This document shows positions 38,077 to 46,022 of a stretch of DNA of 64,000 bases, piece after piece. Location of the stretch: contig NZ_CP162412.1 in assembly GCF_040931995.1 (NCBI RefSeq), positions 186,001-250,000 on the forward strand, written 5' to 3'. Source of the DNA: Pelagovum sp. HNIBRBA483. GTDB taxonomy: Bacteria; Pseudomonadota; Alphaproteobacteria; Rhodobacterales; Rhodobacteraceae. Both the position numbers and the translations under genes were made by a program. The notes beneath the pieces are model-generated. The model had not been told where the DNA came from and did not search any database. It saw nothing but the letters and a program-made list of their open reading frames with translations. Within the stretch, counting starts at the first letter, position 1. Every line of letters begins with the position of its first letter.

Positions 38077-39501
38077 ATGACCCAATTCGACTATTTTGTT
38101 GTGCTCGCTGAAATGCGAACAGGTTCGAATTTTCTCGAGGCGAACCTCAACGCTTTCGACGGGATTGAATGCCATGGTGAGGCCTTCAACCCGAGCTTTG
38201 TCGGCTATCCAAACAAGCCCGATCTCTTTGGCATCACTCACGAACTTCGCGAACGGAATCCGTTTATGCTGCTTGAGACGATCAAGACAAAGAGCAGCGG
38301 CATTGGCGGTTTCCGGTTTTTCAGCAATCACGACAGCCGTGTTCTGGAGGCCTGCCTAAATGACGAGCGATGCGCGAAGGTCGTTCTTCTGCGAAATCCG
38401 ATTGAGAGCTATGTCAGCCTGAAAATTGCGCGCGCCACTGATCAGTGGAAGCTGACCAATGCAAAACACCTCAAGAAGCAAATGATCGACTTCGATGCCG
38501 ATGAATTCGAAGAGCATCTTGATTCAGTGCAATCCTTTCAGGTCAAAGTTCTCAACAGCCTTCAAAAGTCTGGTCAGACGGCATTCTACATCGCCTATGA
38601 GGATCTTCAGGATGTCGACATCATCAACGGCTTGGCCCGCTTTCTCGGTTGTGAGGCACAACTGACTGCATTGGACCAAAAGCTGAAAAAGCAAAATCCT
38701 GAATCGCTGCGCGAGAAGGTCGGAAATTTCAAGGAAATGGAAGCGTCTCTTTCCAAGCTGGATCGCTTCAATCTCTTCCGAACACCGAATTTCGAGCCAC
38801 GGCGTGGGCCTGTGATCCCGACTTTCGTCGCGGGAAAGAAGAGCAAGCTGGTGTTCATGCCGGTGCGTGGCGGCCCTGTAGAGGCAGTGACGCAATGGCT
38901 AGCCGATCTCGACGAGTGCGCTGTTTCCGAACTCAAGACCGGTTTCAAACAAAAGAACTTGCGACAGTGGAAGGCAACCAATCCGGGGCACCGGAGCTTC
39001 ACGGTCCTTCGGCATCCCGTTGCACGGGCCCATGCAGCGTTTTGCGACCATATCTTGGCCACGGGTCCAGGCAGCTACTTCGAAATCAGAAAGACATTGA
39101 AGAACGCCTACAAGCTACCGATTCCCGCGAAGGGTCCGGACTCAAACTATACGCCCGCGATCCACCGAACAGCGTTTTTGGGCTTTCTCGAGTTTCTGAA
39201 GGCGAATCTCGCGCGGCAAACGGGCGTCCGCGTCGATCCATCGTGGGCGAGCCAACTGTCTGTGCTTCAGGGAATGAGCAGCGTCACGTTCCCTGATCTG
39301 ATCCTGCGCGAGGAGTGGCTCCGCGAGGACCTTGCGATCGTTGCCGCGCAGATTGGCATGAATGAAATGCCCTTGCCAGTCGCGATGCCTGACCCGCATA
39401 TCGAGCAGCTTTCGCAAATTTATGACAGCGAAATTGAAGCCGCTGCGCGCGCTGTTTATCAGAAAGACTATGTCGCTTTCGGCTTTGCCAACTGGCGATA
39501 G
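38077..39501 (+). CDS. two-domain sulfotransferase
   Basis: 474 residues. N-terminal domain: AEMRTGSNFLEANL (residues 11-24) is the 5'-phosphosulfate loop that holds PAPS, and LLRNPIESYVSLKIA (from about 104) is the 3'-phosphate site, as in Stf0/NodH-type carbohydrate sulfotransferases. A second, half-like unit starts near 249 with KLVFMPVRGGPVEAV and has its own 3'-phosphate-type motif FTVLRHPVARAHAAF near 308. Its first loop lacks the usual Pro-Lys-Thr-Gly-Gly pattern, so the second unit may be inactive. It lies 3 bases after the GT14-like gene and should sulfate the glycan made here. Confidence 0.82.
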   Translation: MTQFDYFVVLAEMRTGSNFLEANLNAFDGIECHGEAFNPSFVGYPNKPDLFGITHELRERNPFMLLETIKTKSSGIGGFRFFSNHDSRVLEACLNDERCAKVVLLRNPIESYVSLKIARATDQWKLTNAKHLKKQMIDFDADEFEEHLDSVQSFQVKVLNSLQKSGQTAFYIAYEDLQDVDIINGLARFLGCEAQLTALDQKLKKQNPESLREKVGNFKEMEASLSKLDRFNLFRTPNFEPRRGPVIPTFVAGKKSKLVFMPVRGGPVEAVTQWLADLDECAVSELKTGFKQKNLRQWKATNPGHRSFTVLRHPVARAHAAFCDHILATGPGSYFEIRKTLKNAYKLPIPAKGPDSNYTPAIHRTAFLGFLEFLKANLARQTGVRVDPSWASQLSVLQGMSSVTFPDLILREEWLREDLAIVAAQIGMNEMPLPVAMPDPHIEQLSQIYDSEIEAAARAVYQKDYVAFGFANWR

Positions 39502-39502
39502 G

Positions 39503-39967
39503 TTAGGCCGCTTGCGACGTTTGCGCCTCTGTCAGGATCGTGTGCAGGATTGTTGGCGCGTCATTGGCCCGCAACTTTGTGCAGGTGTTCGGATTTCGCA
39601 GTGTCCGCGAAACCAGAGCAAGTGCCTTCAGGTGATCCACACCGGCATTGATCGGCGCAAAAAGCGCAAAGATAAGATCAACCGGCTGGCGGTCTACGGC
39701 GTCAAATTCCAGTGGTTTTTCGAGACGGACGAACAGGCCGCAAACCTCTTTGACGCTCTCCAGCCGCGCATGCGGCAAGGCGATCCCGTTGCCGACGCCT
39801 GTAGGGCCGAGCACTTCTCTTTCGAGTAAGCACTCGGTCACGATTTGTGAATCGACGCCATAGACCTGCTCCGCAAGATCGCCGATGTCCTGAAACAGGC
39901 GTTTCTTGCTGGAAGATGCTCCCAAGAGCTTTACGCCCTCGGGCTTCAAAATGGTTGAGAGTTCCAT
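39503..39967 (-). CDS. ptsN: PTS IIA-like nitrogen regulatory protein
   Basis: 154 residues, EIIA-Ntr. The phosphorylatable His66 lies in GIALPHARLE. It receives phosphate from EI-Ntr/NPr and tunes potassium, nitrogen and envelope responses instead of moving sugar. Located 27 bases after hpf on the same strand, the common hpf-ptsN pair. Convergent with the sulfotransferase, with no intergenic space to speak of. Confidence 0.93.
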   Translation of the reverse strand: MELSTILKPEGVKLLGASSSKKRLFQDIGDLAEQVYGVDSQIVTECLLEREVLGPTGVGNGIALPHARLESVKEVCGLFVRLEKPLEFDAVDRQPVDLIFALFAPINAGVDHLKALALVSRTLRNPNTCTKLRANDAPTILHTILTEAQTSQAA

Positions 39968-39994
39968 GAGCGTCGTAACTAGCTATTTTCCTGA

Positions 39995-40567
39995 TCAGCC
40001 AGCGACCTTTGGATCGATCCAGCCAATATTTCCATCATCCCGGCGGTAGACAACATTCAATCCGCCATGCTTTTCATTCTTGAAAACAACAACTGGAAGG
40101 TGACTGATTTCCATTTGCATCACCGCTTCACCGACAGAGATCGACGGAATTTTGGCTTCCATCTCCGCGATGATTACGGGGCTGGAGTCGTCGCCCTCGT
40201 TAGAGTCATCTTCAGTTGCGGCGAGGATATAAGAGCCAGCGTCAGAAAGTTCAACCGGTTCCGAACGATGACGGTGGTGATCTTTCAGCCGCCGCTTGTT
40301 TCGGCGCAATTGCTTGTCCATTTTTTCACAGCAACCGTCGAAGGAAGCGTAAATCTCGTGGGCGTGATCTTTGGCTTGGCAAGTCAGGCCAGTGGACAAA
40401 TGCACGATGGTTTCGCACACAAACTCGCTGCCCGACTTGGAGAATATTACAGTGGCCTCTGTGGGTCTTCCTGCATACTTTTCCACAGTTGTACTGAGTT
40501 CGTTCATGACGTGCGTTTGCAGGGCTTCACCGATGTCGATTTGCTTTCCGCTGATTTGGTACCGCAT
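39995..40567 (-). CDS. hpf: ribosome hibernation-promoting factor, long form
   Basis: 190 residues. N-terminal HPF/YfiA domain (RYQISGKQIDIGEALQTHV, then ATVIFSKSGSEF) and the C-terminal extension (VVFKNEKHGGLNVVYRRDDG) that drives 100S ribosome dimers in the long form. AAGGAG lies just before the ATG. It acts in stationary phase. A CATATAG-type -10 is visible about 60 bases upstream. Followed by ptsN. Confidence 0.93.
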   Translation of the reverse strand: MRYQISGKQIDIGEALQTHVMNELSTTVEKYAGRPTEATVIFSKSGSEFVCETIVHLSTGLTCQAKDHAHEIYASFDGCCEKMDKQLRRNKRRLKDHHRHRSEPVELSDAGSYILAATEDDSNEGDDSSPVIIAEMEAKIPSISVGEAVMQMEISHLPVVVFKNEKHGGLNVVYRRDDGNIGWIDPKVAG

Positions 40568-40663
40568 CGTTACTCCTTGTTATTAGAGGCAAATATCCAT
40601 TTGGCTCAGAGAGCCATTACGAAATCTACCTATATGAGAGCGATAACGTTTGATTGATTAATG

Positions 40664-40697
40664 CCCCTCATGCAGTTGTGCTGCATGTACGAAGGGG
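40664..40697 (-). other. strong hairpin between lptB and hpf
   Basis: CATGCAG (40669-40675) pairs with CTGCATG (40681-40687) around TTGTG, and an outer CCCCT (40664-40668) pairs with AGGGG (40693-40697) across a 5-base bulge. No U-run follows in either direction, so it could be a weak terminator for the lpt genes, an mRNA end or a regulator site. The rest of 40568-40780 shows no gene. Confidence 0.55.
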
Positions 40698-40780
40698 ATG
40701 TGTTGCCAATCATCGTCATCACCTTCATTTGGCGACAACTCAAGGTGTATTGTCAATGAGTCGAATGCGAGTTTTCGGAT

Positions 40781-41533
40781 TCAGCCGATCCGGAATGAAT
40801 CGCCTAGATAGACGCGGCGCACGTTCTCATCTTGGATCACTTCGTCGGCAGTGCCGCTCATCAGAACCTTTCCATCATGCAAGATGTAGGCCCGATCGAC
40901 GATTGAAAGTGTTTCGCGCACATTGTGATCGGTGATCAGCACACCGATTCCCCTATCCTTCAGCCCAGCCACCAAATGCCGGATTTCACCAACCGCTATG
41001 GGATCGACGCCCGCGAAAGGTTCGTCGAGGAGGACATATTTCGGGTTCGACGCAAGGCACCGCGCGATTTCCGCGCGCCGTCTTTCGCCGCCGGATAGAG
41101 AGAGTGCCGGCGCGCGGCGGATATGTTCAATTGAAAACTCTGCCAGAAGGTTTTCCAGATGGTCGCGGCGTTTGTTGCGATCAGGCTCCGTGGTTTCAAG
41201 AATAGAGAGAATGTTATCCTCTACATTCATGCCTCTGAAGATCGAAACTTCTTGCGGCAGGTAGCCAATTCCCAAGCGTGACCGCCGGTACATCGGCAGA
41301 GTAGTAACTTCTTGACCGTCGATATAGACGTGCCCGCCTTCCGGGATCACCAGTCCGGCGATGGCGTAGAAGCAGGTACTTTTCCCAGATCCGTTGGGGC
41401 CGAGCAGCGCTACGACCTCGCCTTTGACGAGTGACAGGCTGACGTCGCGGATCACTACCCTCTTGCGGTAGCTCTTGCGGAGGTCTTTTACCTGTAGCCC
41501 GCCGTTTCCGTCCGTGACTTTTAGAAAAGACAT
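40781..41533 (-). CDS. lptB: LPS export ABC transporter ATP-binding protein LptB
   Basis: 250 residues from ATG 41533 (the frame extends upstream into lptA). ATPase motifs: Walker A LLGPNGSGKST, signature LSGGERRRAEIARCLA, Walker B YVLLDEPFAGVDPIA, and His in ITDHNVRETL, the LptB-specific form. It powers LPS transport from the inner to the outer membrane with LptFG (not in window). It lies 4 bases after lptA. Confidence 0.96.
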   Translation of the reverse strand: MSFLKVTDGNGGLQVKDLRKSYRKRVVIRDVSLSLVKGEVVALLGPNGSGKSTCFYAIAGLVIPEGGHVYIDGQEVTTLPMYRRSRLGIGYLPQEVSIFRGMNVEDNILSILETTEPDRNKRRDHLENLLAEFSIEHIRRAPALSLSGGERRRAEIARCLASNPKYVLLDEPFAGVDPIAVGEIRHLVAGLKDRGIGVLITDHNVRETLSIVDRAYILHDGKVLMSGTADEVIQDENVRRVYLGDSFRIG

Positions 41534-41537
41534 TACA

Positions 41538-42023
41538 TCACTCGCCTGAACCAGGGGTGAAGATGGTTTTGACCCGCCCGTCCAACTTTGCCGTACCTGT
41601 CGAAAGATCAATCACCAAACGTTCGGCGGAGAGTGTCGCGGGCCCCTGCGTGAGCAGTACGCCGCCTTCCAATGAAATCAGCCGCTCTTCGACGTTATAG
41701 AAAGCAACCGCCGCCTCGGCCGCCTCACTCGGCGTTGCGAAGATCACGTCCTCTTCCGCTTCCAGCCGGACGACTTCCCCTTGATCAGGGTCGTAAAACA
41801 GCGAGACACGCCCAGCCGAAATCCTGATGTCACCCTGCAAAATCAGAACATTTCCGATGAACGAAGCACTGTTTGATTCAGAATTCACTTCCAGCGCATC
41901 CGCGCTCACTTCGACAGGGGCATCCTGAGAAATCGCATAAGGGCCAAGATCGACAGCCGTTGATTGCGCGAATGCAGGAACGGCCAATGTGCTCAGAGCG
42001 AGTGCCAATAGCGTCGTTTTCAT
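41538..42023 (-). CDS. lptA: LPS transport periplasmic protein LptA
   Basis: 161 residues. Signal peptide LLALALSTLAVPAFAQ then an OstA-like beta-jellyroll: ALEVNSESNSASFIGNVLIL, GDIRISAGRVSLFYDPDQGE and EERLISLEGGVLLTQGPATL. It forms the LPS bridge across the periplasm. Between lptC and lptB on the same strand. Confidence 0.9.
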   Translation of the reverse strand: MKTTLLALALSTLAVPAFAQSTAVDLGPYAISQDAPVEVSADALEVNSESNSASFIGNVLILQGDIRISAGRVSLFYDPDQGEVVRLEAEEDVIFATPSEAAEAAVAFYNVEERLISLEGGVLLTQGPATLSAERLVIDLSTGTAKLDGRVKTIFTPGSGE

Positions 42024-42043
42024 CTTTCACCTCTCCTGCCTGC

Positions 42044-42625
42044 TCATGGTGTATAAACCAGTTCTACCCCGCCCGTGAATTCCAAACGAAAGCTTTGTTG
42101 GTCGGTGTCGACCGAAACGTGCATTTTACCGGCCTCCAAAGCGCCAAATGGGGTCCGTGCTTCGAGCCGCTCTGTCGACGTCAATGTCCCCTTTGGCAGG
42201 TCGAAGCTCAAACCCAGTGTCTCGATGGAATATTGGTCGTTGACTGAGAGCCGCGAAAGCCCGCGCACATCGAGTTGTTGCCTTTGACCACTTATCAGAG
42301 CCAACCCTCCGACAACTGTCATCCTGTTTTCATCGGCGGTCACGGCAAGAGAGATGCCCTCCACCTCCATATCCCAAGCTGGTTCCGCAGAAGGGCGAAC
42401 CGAGCGCGCCGAAACTTCGATTGAACTGCGGTCACCAAACATACCTGAAAAACGTGGTTCGGTCAGTTTGGGATCACGCACCAGTTCATCAAGTCGTGCG
42501 AGCGGGAATCCTTCCGGCCCTGACGTCCGTTCGGCAAAGAGGAACAGCGTGGCCAAAAGTGAAAGAGCCACAAGCGGAAGAATGACCTTCGCCCATCGGA
42601 CAAACTGTGAATAGCCGGTGTCCAT
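42044..42625 (-). CDS. lptC: LPS export system component LptC
   Basis: 193 residues with one N-terminal membrane helix (VRWAKVILPLVALSLLATLF) and a periplasmic body ending FRLEFTGGVELVYTP. It connects LptBFG to LptA. Weak in sequence conservation, but position directly before lptA and lptB makes the call secure. 12 bases after the RNase D-like gene. Confidence 0.88.
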   Translation of the reverse strand: MDTGYSQFVRWAKVILPLVALSLLATLFLFAERTSGPEGFPLARLDELVRDPKLTEPRFSGMFGDRSSIEVSARSVRPSAEPAWDMEVEGISLAVTADENRMTVVGGLALISGQRQQLDVRGLSRLSVNDQYSIETLGLSFDLPKGTLTSTERLEARTPFGALEAGKMHVSVDTDQQSFRLEFTGGVELVYTP

Positions 42626-42637
42626 TAGCCAGTCTGT

Positions 42638-43249
42638 TCAATGTGCGAAAATATCGGTTTCGGGCCAGCCAGCGAGGTCGAGTTTTGCTCGTGTTGGAAG
42701 GAAATCAAAACATTTGGCGGCGAGCGCGGTGCGGCCCTCACGCTCAAGCATCTTGTCCAAACTGTCCTTCAAGCGGTGTAGATACAGCACATCTGAGGCC
42801 GCGTAATCCAGCTGTGCCGTTGTCAGCTCTTCTGCGCCCCAGTCGCTCATTTGCTGGAACTTCGAGATATCGACGCCGACAAGCTCCTGCAAAAGCGCTT
42901 TCAATCCGTGCCTATCGGTAAAGGTACGCACCAGTTTGGAGGCGATTTTCGTACAGTAAACCGGCTCTGCCAACGCGCCAAAAGTGTTGCACATGGCCGC
43001 AATGTCGAAACGACCAAAGTGAAACAGCTTCAGAATGGTTGGATCCTCGAGCAGACGACATAGGTTTGGTGCCTCGGTTTGGCCCTTGGCAACCTGAATG
43101 AGGTGTACGTTTCCGTCACCACTGGACATCTGGATCAAACAGAGCCTGTCACGATGCGGGTTCAATCCCATTGTTTCACAGTCGATGGCGACAATCGGCC
43201 CAAGCTCGAGGCCGTCTGGCAGGTCGTTTTTATAAAGATGGTTGGTCAT
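42638..43249 (-). CDS. RNase D-like 3'-5' exonuclease (short form)
   Basis: 203 residues. DEDD-family exonuclease: Exo I AIDCETMGLNPHRDRL with Asp23 and Glu25, Exo II LCRLLEDPTILKLFHFGRFD, and Exo III LDYAASDVLYLHRLKDSL with the Tyr/Asp pair. It is only the catalytic domain, lacking the HRDC domains of the 375-residue E. coli RNase D. Probably trims tRNA or other small RNAs. It heads the lptC-lptA-lptB run, a frequent alphaproteobacterial order. Confidence 0.9.
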   Translation of the reverse strand: MTNHLYKNDLPDGLELGPIVAIDCETMGLNPHRDRLCLIQMSSGDGNVHLIQVAKGQTEAPNLCRLLEDPTILKLFHFGRFDIAAMCNTFGALAEPVYCTKIASKLVRTFTDRHGLKALLQELVGVDISKFQQMSDWGAEELTTAQLDYAASDVLYLHRLKDSLDKMLEREGRTALAAKCFDFLPTRAKLDLAGWPETDIFAH

Positions 43250-43587
43250 TAGATGCCTCCGGCTTTCCCTTCGCTATATGGAGAGGCGCCTTGTGAAGCA
43301 ACCGTCTTGGGCCGTCGCAAAGCCATGTGCGCACGGCGATCGTTATTCGGCCTGATGAGCTCCGATGTAGGCAAAATAGGACCGATCAGACCAAAGTTAT
43401 CGCTAATGAGCGTGAACTTAGGCTATAGGGTATTCAACGGAACATCGCAAAAAACTAACATTTCGAGACAAATGAAGTTTCGGCTTTCAGCTTATTCGGG
43501 AGCGGTTAGGAGGCATAGTAATATGGCTTTTCCAGCTCACCAGCAAGGGCCGTAAGACATTAAATTACTGATTTAAAATCATAAATT

Positions 43588-43619
43588 GCTACGACCAACA
43601 TGTTCATGCTGGCCGTAGC
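43588..43619 (-). ncRNA. 14-base-pair hairpin, best formed by minus-strand RNA
   Basis: The 14-base arms at 43588-43601 and 43606-43619 surround a four-base loop. As plus-strand RNA two positions are A-C mismatches; as minus-strand RNA these become G-U wobbles and the stem is unbroken. On that strand it is followed by AATTTATGATTTT, a poor but possible terminator tail. Candidate end of an antisense or small RNA; no transcript evidence. Confidence 0.35.
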
Positions 43620-43722
43620 AGAGTCAAAAAATATGCCAAGCGTAAGCTTGAATGTGCGACGGGAAGATCGCACACCCTGCAGTTAGTATCGTTTTGCAAC
43701 TTGTAAAGGGAGCTCTGTAGAT

Positions 43723-43750
43723 TTGATCATTTGAGAAAATTTGATAATAT
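43723..43750 (+). promoter_or_regulatory. promoter candidate for winged-helix gene
   Basis: TTGATC (43723-43728), 16 bases, TAATAT (43745-43750). Three copies of ATTTGA (starting 43721, 43729 and 43739) lie across it and may be protein-binding half sites. Confidence 0.45.
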
Positions 43751-43797
43751 CTTTGGAGCTGACACGGCAAGCTGCATAACGGAGCAGGCAGTAATCG

Positions 43798-44082
43798 ATG
43801 AAGCAATCCCTGATCGCGCTTATTGCCTTGCGCAAACTCGTCTCCGAGATGGAAAAAGATCTCGGTATGAATGAGTTATCAGAAGTCGAAAGACTGATCC
43901 TGCTGGCGGCGAACGAGCTCCAGGATACGAACGGCGAAGTTGATAGTGTGGCGCTGAGAGAGCACCCACTGACTGCGGACCTGACCCGCCCCACCTTCTT
44001 TCGGGTGGTAAGGAAACTGGAAGATAGAGGGCGCTTACAGCGCCCTGAAGGCGTGCAAAGAGGCGCCTACTTGCTCGGATAG
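43798..44082 (+). CDS. small winged-helix DNA-binding protein
   Basis: 94 residues with an N-terminal helix (LIALIALRKLVSEMEKDLGM) and a winged-helix-like core: LSEVERLILLAANELQDTNG, then VDSVALREHPLTADLTRPTF (recognition helix) and FRVVRKLEDRGRLQRPEGVQ with a short wing. It resembles MarR or PadR-like minimal regulators but lacks a ligand domain. GGAGCAGG lies upstream of the ATG. The next coding stretch begins 3 bases after its stop, so the two probably form a regulator-membrane pair. Confidence 0.7.
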   Translation: MKQSLIALIALRKLVSEMEKDLGMNELSEVERLILLAANELQDTNGEVDSVALREHPLTADLTRPTFFRVVRKLEDRGRLQRPEGVQRGAYLLG

Positions 44083-44183
44083 CGGATGTCCAAGTCGTAT
44101 CGGAACCTTTCATTCGCCGTTGGATCGTCATTACCGTTTCGTACGTCGCGTCTTTTTCGCTCGTTTCGGGCTTCGTTCTGCCC

Positions 44184-44660
44184 GTGCAAAAGATCATAGC
44201 CCCTGAAATGGGGGCATTTTACGCCCTGCTTTTTTTACCTCACGGGGTTCGCGTACTGACGTTCTATTTCTTTGGTTGGATGGGATACGTCTATCTCTTG
44301 CCAGCGTCATTGTTGATGTGGGCCATTTCCAACTACAGTGGACAAAATGCACTATTATTTATGAGTTTTTTGACGGCAATGGTCAGCTGTCACATCGGAG
44401 TGATACTTGTTAAGTACTTATTCGAGGCGGATGATCGCCTTGGCGCGTTCACATACTCTTGGAGGAACGTTTTAATTGCGGGGATCGTTGGCTCGTTGCT
44501 CAATTCGGTGAGCCAAACTTGGCTCTACGAATCCGATCTCGAGATGCAAAGCCTCCTAGGTTACTTTATCGGGGACGTTACTGGGCAGTTTGCTTTGATG
44601 CTGATCATCCTGTCATTCGTGCGGATCGCGCGCATGATCGCAGATTTACCGGATAAATAG
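44184..44660 (+). CDS. integral membrane protein, MASE1-like; probable N-terminal frameshift
   Basis: 158 residues from GTG 44184. Hydrophobic segments cover most of it, with LLFLPHGVRVLTFYFFGWMG near the start, reminiscent of MASE1-type sensory membrane domains, and an unusual DRLGAFTYSWRNVL loop. Upstream in the same frame, without any ATG/GTG/TTG, lies another membrane-helix-like stretch (WIVITVSYVASFSLVSGFVL, from 44121). The natural start, ATG 44086 three bases after the preceding gene, is in another frame. A one-base deletion near 44110 would explain this. No output domain is attached. Confidence 0.6.
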   Translation: MQKIIAPEMGAFYALLFLPHGVRVLTFYFFGWMGYVYLLPASLLMWAISNYSGQNALLFMSFLTAMVSCHIGVILVKYLFEADDRLGAFTYSWRNVLIAGIVGSLLNSVSQTWLYESDLEMQSLLGYFIGDVTGQFALMLIILSFVRIARMIADLPDK

Positions 44661-44795
44661 TCGCGACGCGCGCTTTTATATTGGTTTTTCCACGGCCCCC
44701 ACCGATCGTCATTGCCTCTTTTAGGAAATCACGAGACAAATTTAGATTGCCCGACAACCCGCTTGGTTCTGGCTATTCATGATGTAGGGGGAATG

Positions 44796-44882
<87 letters not shown>

Positions 44883-44899
44883 AGGTGTGCTGGCGCGGC

Positions 44900-44927
44900 G
44901 TTTAAGCGGAGTGCTTGGGAGTGTCAA
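44900..44927 (-). promoter_or_regulatory. promoter of tRNA-Leu
   Basis: On the minus strand a perfect TTGACA (44927-44922), 16 bases, and TTAAAC (44905-44900), placing the transcript start about 10 bases before the mature 5' end at 44882. Confidence 0.7.
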
Positions 44928-45022
44928 CGGTCTTTGTCGGCCGTATCAACGGAAATTGGACGTAGTGCCTTGTACGGGCTGCCATGCGGCGGTAAACCGG
45001 CCGCAGAAACGTGAGGTGTATA

Positions 45023-46006
45023 ATGTCGAAATTGGTCACGATCTTTGGCGGCTCCGGCTTTGTTGGTCGCTATGTCGCGCGCCGTATGGCGAAGCAAGGC
45101 TGGCGCGTGCGTGTTGCTGTGCGCAACCCGAACGAAGCGATGTTCGTGAAGCCCTATGGCGTCGTTGGTCAGGTCGAGCCGGTGTTGTGCAACATCCGTG
45201 ATGACGCCAGCGTTGAGGCAGCGCTCCAAGGCGCATCGGCTGCTGTCAATTGCGTTGGTATCCTAATGCCAAAGGGCAAGAACACCTTTGACGCTGTTCA
45301 GGAGCAAGCACCGGGCCGGATTGGCCGCCTTGCCGCCAAAAATGGCGTAGGGAAGGTTGTCCATGTTTCGGCTATTGGTGCCGATGTGAATTCTGAGAGC
45401 ACCTACAGCCGCACAAAGGCGTTGGGCGAAGAGGCGCTTTTGGCGGCGTTCCCATCAGCTGTTATCCTGCGACCTTCCGTGATTTTTGGAAACGAAGATC
45501 AGTTCTTCAACCGTTTCGCCCAAATGGCCCAGCTCTCCCCCATTTTGCCGCTTGTCGGCGCGGAAACACGTTTTCAGCCGATCTATGTGGATGATGTGGC
45601 GCAAGCTGTGGAGCAGGCCGTGCTGACCGATGTCGAAGCGGGTGTCTATGAGCTTGGTGGTCCGGATGTCATGACATTCCGACAGTTGATGAGGCTCATG
45701 CTTGGTGTGATCCGGCGTCGTCGCCTTTTGGCGAACATTCCCTTTGGCGTAGCGGGCATTATGGCTTCGGTTTCCGAGCTGGCGGCAAAGATGACCCTTG
45801 GATTGGTTCCGCCCGTTATCACCCGAGATCAGGTCGCTGATCTGAAATCCGATAATGTCGTCTCGGATGATGCGCGAGGGCTAAATGCCTTTGGTATCGA
45901 AGCCACCGATATTGAGTCGGTGCTTCCCGATTATCTTTGGCGTTTCCGTCCTTCCGGACAGTACGCGGCGATCAAGGAATCTGCGAAGAACCTACGCGAA
46001 ATCTAA
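45023..46006 (+). CDS. NAD(P)-binding, NDUFA9/complex I 39-kDa-like protein
   Basis: 327 residues, extended short-chain dehydrogenase fold. Dinucleotide loop TIFGGSGFVGRYVARRM (GxxGxxG at about 8-14), then VNCVGILMPKGKNTF, HVSAIGADVNSES, YSRTKALGEE with the Tyr-x3-Lys catalytic pair, and ILRPSVIFGNEDQFFNRFA. This is the NDUFA9 branch found with alphaproteobacterial complex I assembly, though here beside uppP. GTGAGG precedes the ATG at 45023; an upstream in-frame ATG at 45011 adds four residues. Confidence 0.87.
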   Translation: MSKLVTIFGGSGFVGRYVARRMAKQGWRVRVAVRNPNEAMFVKPYGVVGQVEPVLCNIRDDASVEAALQGASAAVNCVGILMPKGKNTFDAVQEQAPGRIGRLAAKNGVGKVVHVSAIGADVNSESTYSRTKALGEEALLAAFPSAVILRPSVIFGNEDQFFNRFAQMAQLSPILPLVGAETRFQPIYVDDVAQAVEQAVLTDVEAGVYELGGPDVMTFRQLMRLMLGVIRRRRLLANIPFGVAGIMASVSELAAKMTLGLVPPVITRDQVADLKSDNVVSDDARGLNAFGIEATDIESVLPDYLWRFRPSGQYAAIKESAKNLREI

Positions 46007-46022
46007 AGAGTAAGGCGCGACC

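Larger units (their letters stand above)
43250..43797. other. long intergenic stretch with hairpin, promoter and a micro-ORF
   Basis: No convincing gene fills these 548 bases. A 100-codon open frame (43253-43555) has no recognisable features and I do not call it. The last ten codons of that frame begin with an ATG at 43523 behind AGGAGG. The second half is visibly AT-richer than the flanks and holds a hairpin (43588-43619) and a promoter for the winged-helix gene. Confidence 0.6.

Noticed and set aside
43253-43555. 100-codon plus-strand open frame upstream of the winged-helix gene
   Set aside because: No family feature, no ribosome site at its start, composition unlike neighbours; only its last ten codons behind AGGAGG were worth noting.
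43683-43994. Minus-strand frame opposite the winged-helix gene
   Set aside because: Ser-rich shadow; the plus-strand gene has a recognisable fold, RBS and promoter.
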